Assembly: GCA_030762175.1 (NCBI GenBank)
Contig: CM060830.1
Location: 51,023,501 to 51,087,500, forward strand
Origin: Metallyticus violacea
Lineage: Eukaryota; Arthropoda; Insecta; Mantodea; Metallyticidae
DNA: 64,000 nucleotides
Direction of reading: 5' to 3'
The position numbers and the translations under genes were made by a program. Positions 57,600-64,000 of the stretch are shown here, piece after piece. The notes beneath the pieces are model-generated. The model saw only the letters and a program-made list of their open reading frames with translations, was not told the origin of the DNA and searched no databases. Each line of letters opens with the position of its first letter. Positions within the stretch are counted from its first letter, which is position 1.

Positions 57600-59035
57600 A
57601 ACTGGTGAATCGATGTAATATCCTATGCTTCACTTACCATTGAATTATACTGAACTTTTGGATTAATTTTCTTCTGTTGGGATCTCGAAGCTCATAACGT
57701 TTCTTCATATTTATTTATACAATTTTTTCCATATATTCCCAGCTCCAAAGGGCTATCTACAAATTTCAGTAATTTGATTTTCATTTCAATATCATGTTTA
57801 GCTCTCCAAAAGTGATGTGCAACCACTCAATTATCTATCTGATTGTACCTGATGTTTCTCTAGTGTTTTTGAGCCTAATTCCAATGCTTGTTTTTGTTTT
57901 GCCAATATATACTTTGTTGCATTCCAGCAGTTGAGTTTATAGATTCCTGGTTTCTTCTCATCAGGGATTTTGTCATCACTGGAATTGAGCAGATTATTTA
58001 AGCTGAATTTTTTCACTGGGGACAAAGAAATACCAAACTCTTGAGTATTTTCTGGAATTTTTTGGTAGTCCAAGGATGATAAGTAAATTTCCTGTGAATG
58101 GTAGTTTATTTTCTTGCTGTCAATGTTGTAACCTGTTTTAACCTCTTCTCTTGTTGCATTTCTCGATTTTCTTGTCTACAATTTCTTGGTCACACCTAGG
58201 TGCATTTTATTCATCTTTCTCCACAGGGGCGGCTCTATTCATGGCCTTTAGTAATTTTTCCTTATTTTTTAATTTTTGCTTATGAGCGGTTTTTGCCATT
58301 TGTATTAAGTGTGAGTACTCTTTGCTGTATTCAAACTCATTCATGCATATGTTAACAAGTCTATGTGCCAAGGTGTGGAGGGCTGCATGTTTGTGTGCTG
58401 TGGGATTGAAGCCACTTCCCTTTATGTAATTTTCAATCTGCACACGTATCCATTCTGTTCCAAATTTCAAATTATTGCCTTGACTTATTAAGCCAAGAAA
58501 ACAAATCATATTAGCATATTCTGTTTCAGATATGAATTTAATTTCTCAATTGTTGTAGGTTAAGCAATTTCAAAGCATCATCCAAATGTTTCTTACTAAC
58601 CAACGCAAAGATACTACCCATGTATCTTTGCCAGACTTAAAAAATATATGGAAATGATTTGCATTTCTAAGTTACTCACTAAGTTTATGAAATTCACTAT
58701 TGATTCTGATTGATGCAGGCTTGGCTAGTTGAATGTATTCTGCAATCTCCTCATTGTTTAATTCCAGAGACTGCAATCATTTACGAAAGGATGTTGGGAG
58801 TTTGCATTTTGATATTCTGGGAAAGAGTGAATTTACATTAAAGGACACTAGAAGATCATCCTTTGAAGAATTATATCTTTAATTTTCTATAGCAGTTCTA
58901 TGGAATTGCTTACACTTAAGCTATCAAACCTAGGAATTTCGAAAATCTCTGAGGTTAAATCAACTCACCAGTTATTTAAGAATATATAAGTTGCTTCATT
59001 GTATTAGTTCCGACACAAAAGTAGTTTTAAATTTA
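57600..59035 (-). mobile_element. Penelope-like element remnant, catalytic residues lost
   Basis: On the minus strand, from about 58900 down: RT sequence with LFPRISKCKLPTSF and LELNNEEIAEYIQLAKPASI pieces. Then SIFALVSKKHLDDALKLLNL (58610-58550), where the YVDD position reads MGS, so both catalytic Asp are gone. The 100-codon frame at 58207-58509 follows, with YIKGSGFNPTAHKHAALHTL. A GIY-YIG region at 57831-58073 (KKPGIYKLNCWNATKYILAK) has the YIG shifted out of frame. Terminal blocks stand at 57600-57680 and, inverted, at 58965-59035. Same family as the remnant at 9055. Confidence 0.8.
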
Positions 59036-60369
59036 ATATATAAACATTTGAAAATTTATTCTAATAGACTTCAAATACAGATACATTTTTTTTCTAGTTC
59101 CCAGTCCATGTTCATAGATTATCAATACTATATTGTGTCCATTCTAAAATGCATTATAATTAATTGTTCTGTGCATTTTACAATTGGTCACTTGTACTCA
59201 TGGTTGTGTGAGCCATTGTTTTGTGTTTAAAAATAAACTCTAATAATGTTGGCTATTAAATATCACAAGTTGTACTCCTCTACATGGAGTACATGATGGA
59301 GGGAAGACAAAATTGAATCACACATTGAAGCATTGTGTTGGTTTGTATATAGAAGACAAAAGCTCTGAATGCTGCATTGTGCAGTACTTCTTGATTGTTT
59401 TGTTGTACTGCAGTTTTCTTAAGTTATAATATTCTGCAAAACTTAAAACAAAATTGACAAACCCATATTATTGACGACAACTTCTGTTAGTCTGTATTTC
59501 CATGTAGTCAATTTAATGTTGGGCGAACAGATTAGTAAATCAAAATAAAAAATATCAGCTATTTAGAACAGTAAATAATTCAAGATTTGCATTGTAATTT
59601 CAAGATGTATAACAATTTAATGCCAGAGAGCATTTAGTTCCATCATTGAACTGGATCCAGGCATGTCTTTAAAAGTCAACTTTCAATGATAAAGGTTTTG
59701 CAAATAAAGTGATATGATTCCTGAATTTGGGAATCTAATTTAAGAATGTGTATGACTGTCATATAGATGATGAAATTGAAACTTGCAGCTTTTTGATCTA
59801 TGCAGTGCTTGGTGTGCATCCATGCTCCTCATGATGGCATTCTGAGAGTAGTTTCCTTTAAAAATGCACTTCCAATTTCATAATAGCTGATGAAGTGTTC
59901 ACTGCAAGGGCAACCAAGCCTAAATCTACAAACATTCCATAATCATAGGCTAATAAATAAAAAGAAACTGAGGCAAGCTTGTATTCTAAAAAATAAGTTA
60001 AAGTTGCAGTTTTTTGTCTTTGCACAAGCTAACTGGCTAACACTAAACAATGGATGTTATGAAAATGCATATTTATTCTTGAAATCTTTTTATAGTAGTC
60101 AGTTGTGAAAATAAACATTATTCAATATGTAAGCATCCTAAAGAGAAGCATAAATTACAGTTCTAATAGCCTACTGATCAGTCTTACACCAAAGCAACTA
60201 TGTAGTGGTATACAGGTGTCTACAAATGATTGATCATGATTTTGCTGTGGACTTATTATTGGAGATATGGTAATTGTTATTGATGTTGCAAGACAAGTAT
60301 GTCTTAAAGTTTCTTTTGAACTCCCTGGCAGGCATCTGTTTCTGCCCATAGCTGCAAGATACAACTGTT
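59036..60369. other. Unassigned AT-rich intronic sequence
   Basis: Nothing recognised. Frames of 69-79 codons lack any motif. Confidence 0.4.
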
Positions 60370-60720
60370 ATAAAGATGGCAACAAACAGAGAATCAGTGA
60401 ATTCTGTCCTGAAATTTCATTCAAGCCAATCACTTAAAATAGCTCAGTGACACTTGAGAACAAAATGCCATAAGGATCCCTCTAATGCCCACATCATTAG
60501 GCAATGGTATGAACAGTTTAAAACTGCTTGTTATCTCTCTAAAGTAAAATCAGTAAGTTGTCCTCCTGTGCCTGAAGAAACAGTTGACTGTGTATGAGCC
60601 AGTTTCATACATAGACCACAAAAGTCAACTCAAAGAGTGAGCAGTGAATTGAACATTCCATGACAAACCATTTGGAAAGTCTTTAGGAAACAAAAGAAAC
60701 ATAGGTATTCAATTTGGACT
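60370..60720 (+). pseudogene. Transposase N-terminal HTH fragment
   Basis: Plus-strand translation gives IIRQWYEQFKTACYLSKVKS, then PQKSTQRVSSELNIP, then IWKVFRKQK. This is the HTH arrangement of insect transposases (W-x-x-x-F-x-x-T; SPKKSTRRAAxELNIP; V-x-K-IL-K). In-frame stops and a lost GRPR motif show it is decayed. Confidence 0.65.
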
Positions 60721-60739
60721 GGATTATTTGGGGTGGAGG

Positions 60740-61215
60740 AGGATACTTCAGTACTTCAGCCGTCCTCAGGGCTGCCTGTTTGTATCTGCATCCCTCTAAT
60801 GAGGTACTCCAGGAGAAACAGATGAGATGAGGGAGACACCAGGCAGCCAGAATCCATGGGCAATGACTATGTAGATGTAGATAGGGTCCCTAACATGCTT
60901 CTAGATAGAATGCCCCATAGCTAATGGAGGCTACCCCTCACCTCCAAAGGAGTTCCAGCTCCTTAGATGATCTGCTTCCATGCCAAAGCCATGACAGAAA
61001 CCTTTCTAAGAGCAAGCCACCATGATATCATTCCAACCCACCTTGCCCTGGGAAATGAAATGTAAGAGCAGAAAATACATGGAAAGTAAAGCTACATCCC
61101 AGCATTTGGTTAAGTAACCAGGGGAAGCCATGGAAAGAAAACCTGATGTCAGAATGGCCAGGCCTAAGGAATTTGAATGAGAGTCACGAGTGTTATCACC
61201 TGAGCCATTCCATTT
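60740..61215 (-). repeat. Probable SINE-like repeat
   Basis: GC-richer than its flanks. On minus it begins with GAATGGCTCAGGTGATAACA and TTCAAATTCCTTAGGCC, resembling tRNA A and B boxes at short spacing. A body with GGATGTAGCTTTACTTTCCA and a terminal (GTAGAT)-like run follow. Single copy here, so the assignment is tentative. Confidence 0.4.
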
Positions 61216-61374
61216 GTAACAGAGGCCTTACCACTTGCAGTACAAGAATTGTTGCCCAGTGACAAGAGCATTGCTTTGAGTTTTGTCTATGATTTAAATA
61301 GCTAATGGAAGAGGATGAGTTTTGTGATAAACTTGTTTTCAGGAATGAGGCGGCATTTTTTCTGAGTAGTTAAG

Positions 61375-61930
61375 GGAACAGCCACAGTTAATTAAGATCA
61401 TTGTATTACTGAGTCAAACTACACACTGTTATTGATCCATTTGTTTATATTTAGAACATGTTTTGCAGATCATCATATGCATCCTCAGCTAACTGTCGAT
61501 TGCTAGATAATTCAGTGTTCCTTTGGAGATACATATTCTGCTCTGGTGGAGCTGTGATGATCTAACAGTTTATGCTTTTATCCCTGAAAGTATCAATTAA
61601 TCTGTCTCAGTATTTATATGTGTAGATTTTCCCCCACATTGCTAACTCTGTGGGTCCATGTGATGACTTAATAATTTTTCTGTCCAGAAATTAGATTCTA
61701 CAGCTGATTTCTCCATTTGTTTGTATTTAATATTCCTGAAGTGTTCAGTATCTAGTTTCTCTTTGATTTTCCAATATATATTTTTCACATTCTGCACATT
61801 TTATTTGGTAAATACCTATTTTTTTCAACAGATTTAATGTTAAAAATTTCCTGAATAGCAATATTAATGAAAGTATTCCACTGGAGAAGTTTGATGAGCT
61901 TTTCTATATACCTGTTCAGTTTTGTAATTA
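61375..61930 (-). mobile_element. Penelope-like remnant
   Basis: Minus-strand translation over several frameshifts gives CAECEKYI, then a degraded EHFRNIKYKQMEKSAVES, then LAMWGKIYTY. These are the nuclease end and tail of the PLE family found at 32935. The 3' terminus ATTGTATTACTGAGTCAAAC lies near 61401. Too decayed to code. Confidence 0.7.
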
Positions 61931-62937
61931 TATATTTAATAACATACCTACAGTAAAATCATTAAACGACTCCAGTCAGTTTTAGACACTGGTTATGTAG
62001 CGGACCATGATTAATTTTCTTTAGAAGATCAAGTTAAGCATAATGTGCAGAGTGATTTTGGATAGATCTGTTGTATTGCACCATATGCTCACTTCTATGA
62101 AATAATAATTATTTTGAATATCAGAATTTCCTGTCAAACATAAGTAATTTATTGAGCTATATTTTTATCCAAATCACAGAATTAAATTTAGGAATTTATA
62201 GGCTGGTAATATAAAGAGTATGTGTTGTGTTACATATTGGGTACTTCATAAGTCATGACAAATAATTCTGGGAAAGAACTCTCAACATATGCACAATATG
62301 CCTATCTGTTGGAGCATAGAAGTGGGAGGTTGCACATACAGCTACCTTTTTCTCTCATTCAACAGAAAGAGAATATTGCACATTTTACCAGGTATGCTTT
62401 ATTTCTTTTAATATGCCACAAAAGTGTTTGCCATGACCTTTGAGGTAGCCTCTGCCTTTGTGCTGGATTTTAATAGAGGACAGTGACTTTTTTTTCTCCA
62501 TTTCTTTTGGTTAAACCGTTTGTAGAGCTTTGTACAAAATGTTTTCTTTGGACTTGCACAAAAAGCTCCAGATGCTGTATAGGTGAATGATATGTAGAGA
62601 AATATTAAATCACAAACTAATTTAGAAAACAAAAGAAAGAAAGAGGTGGGCAGGTTTTGTGTTTATGTAGCTGCTTGAATGTAATGCTGCTGTATGCATT
62701 GTAGCAAAACAAAATAATGTAAATGTTGAATATAGAGGAAACAAGATGCTTCAGCAAAAATTGCCGTATTAAATGTGCATTTTTAGTTTAATGTTCAATT
62801 GTTATGTGTGTCGTTCAGTGTAGTTATAAGCTAAGAGGTGTAAGCAGACTTAAGAATGAAGCATGTGGTGAATTGGGCATTGGGCTAGCCACAGAGCATG
62901 TGACTAACGTCCATGTTATCTTGTGTGGCACACACAG
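61931..62937. other. Intron 3 end, unassigned
   Basis: No repeat recognised. It ends with the pyrimidine-poor but usable acceptor for the last coding exon (CACACAG at 62931-62937). Confidence 0.4.
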
Positions 62938-63338
62938 GCGAAGGTGGTGACGATGACTCAGGCTTGGACCAGCTACTCCCCTACCAGCAGCTGCCCTATG
63001 CCTGCCTGCTTCCTCGAGCCCAGGTGTTGGCCACATGGGCCAAAGCCCGCACTCTAGAGCAGTTGGCCTGCGACCTCATGAAGATTCTCTTCTCAACGGA
63101 GGAGCGCATCCTATGCAATGTGAATGGCAAGATGGGAAAGCGCCAATTCAATGTGCACAAGATCCAGTTGATTCGTGAAGTTTTGCATTTCTTCAGCAAT
63201 CTCCCTCCAAACGAATTTGAAGAACAATGGAAAAGTTGTGTTACAAAAATTGATACAGCAAATAGAGGCTTAAAAAGAAATCTGGTGCTCAGAGGAAGAA
63301 AAGCCACTTGCCTTTTTTCGGCTGGTGACTTCAATTAA
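62938..63338 (+). CDS. BTB-domain gene, last coding exon (BEN-like C-terminal domain)
   Basis: The acceptor is CACACAG at 62931-62937. The exon starts in the phase required by the split codon of the exon ending at 37046. The frame runs 132 codons to TAA at 63336-63338 and has markedly higher GC than its surroundings. The product begins with an acidic GEGGDDD segment, then LLPYQQLPYACLLPRAQ. The pattern W-x-K-A-x-T-L-E-Q-L-A-x-D-L-M-x-x-L-F follows, with an N-x-x-G-K-x-G-K loop and LIREVLHFF. Spacing of helix, LF, NxxGK loop and IR is what I expect of BEN domains, a DNA- and protein-binding module paired with BTB in NACC-type proteins. The BEN assignment is by eye and tentative. The exon is open and conserved-looking, so its coding nature is much surer than its fold. 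Total predicted protein: 387 residues. Confidence 0.82.
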
Positions 63339-64000
63339 TATCTAAGCCCTCCAGGACCTAGTGAGATAAACCTCTTAAGTGAGAATTTTAAAAAAGAAGC
63401 ACAGAATCAATCTTGGGATAAAATAATGTCCCAGTCATTGACACATAACCAGCAGGTATTTTTTATGACGGTATACAGACCTCTTAGAGATTCTGCAAGA
63501 AACAGATGACATGCCGTTGGTTTATATTCAAAACTAAATGCAAAATTTCATAAGTGTGCAAGCAGAAAAACTGATCTCAATTGTTGTCATTGCTAAATAT
63601 TATAATTGAAATTCTTATGGTATATAAAATATTCAAATTCCTTATGTGAAAGAAAAAGGTCTGTGCAGTTCAGAAATGTACAACAAATTTTTAGTTTGGC
63701 CTCTCTATTAGCATATATGTACAAATAAGAAAACTTTAACGAATATACTGTAAAATGGGTACATTTAATAAATATGTTGAAACGATCGAAACATTACTGT
63801 GCAGTACACCTGCTAAAATTGAGTATGATTTGCTAAATAGGAACACTCAAGGGATATTAAGGCAAAATTTCTATATGTTGACAGCTTTACCTACATATTT
63901 TTTAAAATTACAGCCCAAAGTTAAGGAACCATATTAGATGGGTTTTTTTTTGTTTGAGAATATATTTTGAACTATAGAAGTTAGTATACTTACCATACAA
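63339..64000 (+). other. Probable 3' UTR of the BTB gene
   Basis: AT-rich sequence after the stop codon with no frame of note. An AATAAA at 63767-63772 is a candidate polyadenylation signal. The short frame near 63755-63937 has no recognisable family and is likely chance. The end of the transcript cannot be fixed from sequence alone. Confidence 0.45.

Noticed and set aside
1..64000. CRISPR array, operons or prokaryotic signals
   Set aside because: No regularly spaced direct repeats of array type; intron-split gene and SINEs show nuclear eukaryotic DNA.

Overview
This window looks like intron-rich, AT-rich nuclear DNA from an arthropod with a large genome. An insect is most likely. The evidence is one multi-exon gene encoding a TTK-type insect BTB protein, canonical GT-AG splice sites, and dense decayed transposable elements: Penelope-like elements, mariner, hAT, LINEs, and tRNA-derived SINEs. 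A hemimetabolous insect with a repeat-rich genome would fit, but I cannot name the species.

Host gene. Four coding exons on the + strand (26111-26309, 29777-29965, 36656-37046, 62938-63338) join in a single frame with compatible phases (0, 0, 1). They give a predicted nuclear protein of 387 residues: an N-terminal BTB/POZ domain split over exons 1 and 2, a Ser/Pro/Glu-rich linker with a small basic patch in exon 3, and a C-terminal domain resembling the BEN family in exon 4. The 5' UTR exon and promoter lie upstream of 26111 and were not identified. The introns are about 3.5, 6.7 and 25.9 kb, and nearly everything recognisable in them is mobile DNA.

Layout. 1-2760: a plain region, then two foldback DNA elements abutting each other, the second split by a tRNA-derived SINE. 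3700-6400: decayed transposase fragments and an unexplained GC-richer patch. 7200-14600: Penelope-like (PLE) remnants and a large hairpin with arms of about 185 bp. 14590-17600: a SINE, a transposase fragment, and a CpG-richer stretch with a 184-codon open frame of unknown meaning. 20600-23050: the 3' part of a LINE interrupted by a SINE, then a PLE remnant. 24900-25640: a hAT fragment. 26430-27380: a mariner split by a (CCTT/CCCT)n microsatellite, in intron 1. 28000-36500: PLE termini, a mariner, and a DNA element with terminal inverted repeats, in intron 2. 37480-62900: intron 3, with the best-preserved PLE (463-codon reverse transcriptase/GIY-YIG frame, 13-bp target-site duplication), several decayed PLEs, mariner copies, SINEs, and a second inverted-repeat element.

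The most unusual pattern is structural. Several PLE families share one architecture, in which a 5'-truncated body is flanked by inverted copies of its own 3' end. Short palindromes made almost only of PLE 3' ends also recur. No other protein-coding host gene, rRNA, functional tRNA or CRISPR array was found.
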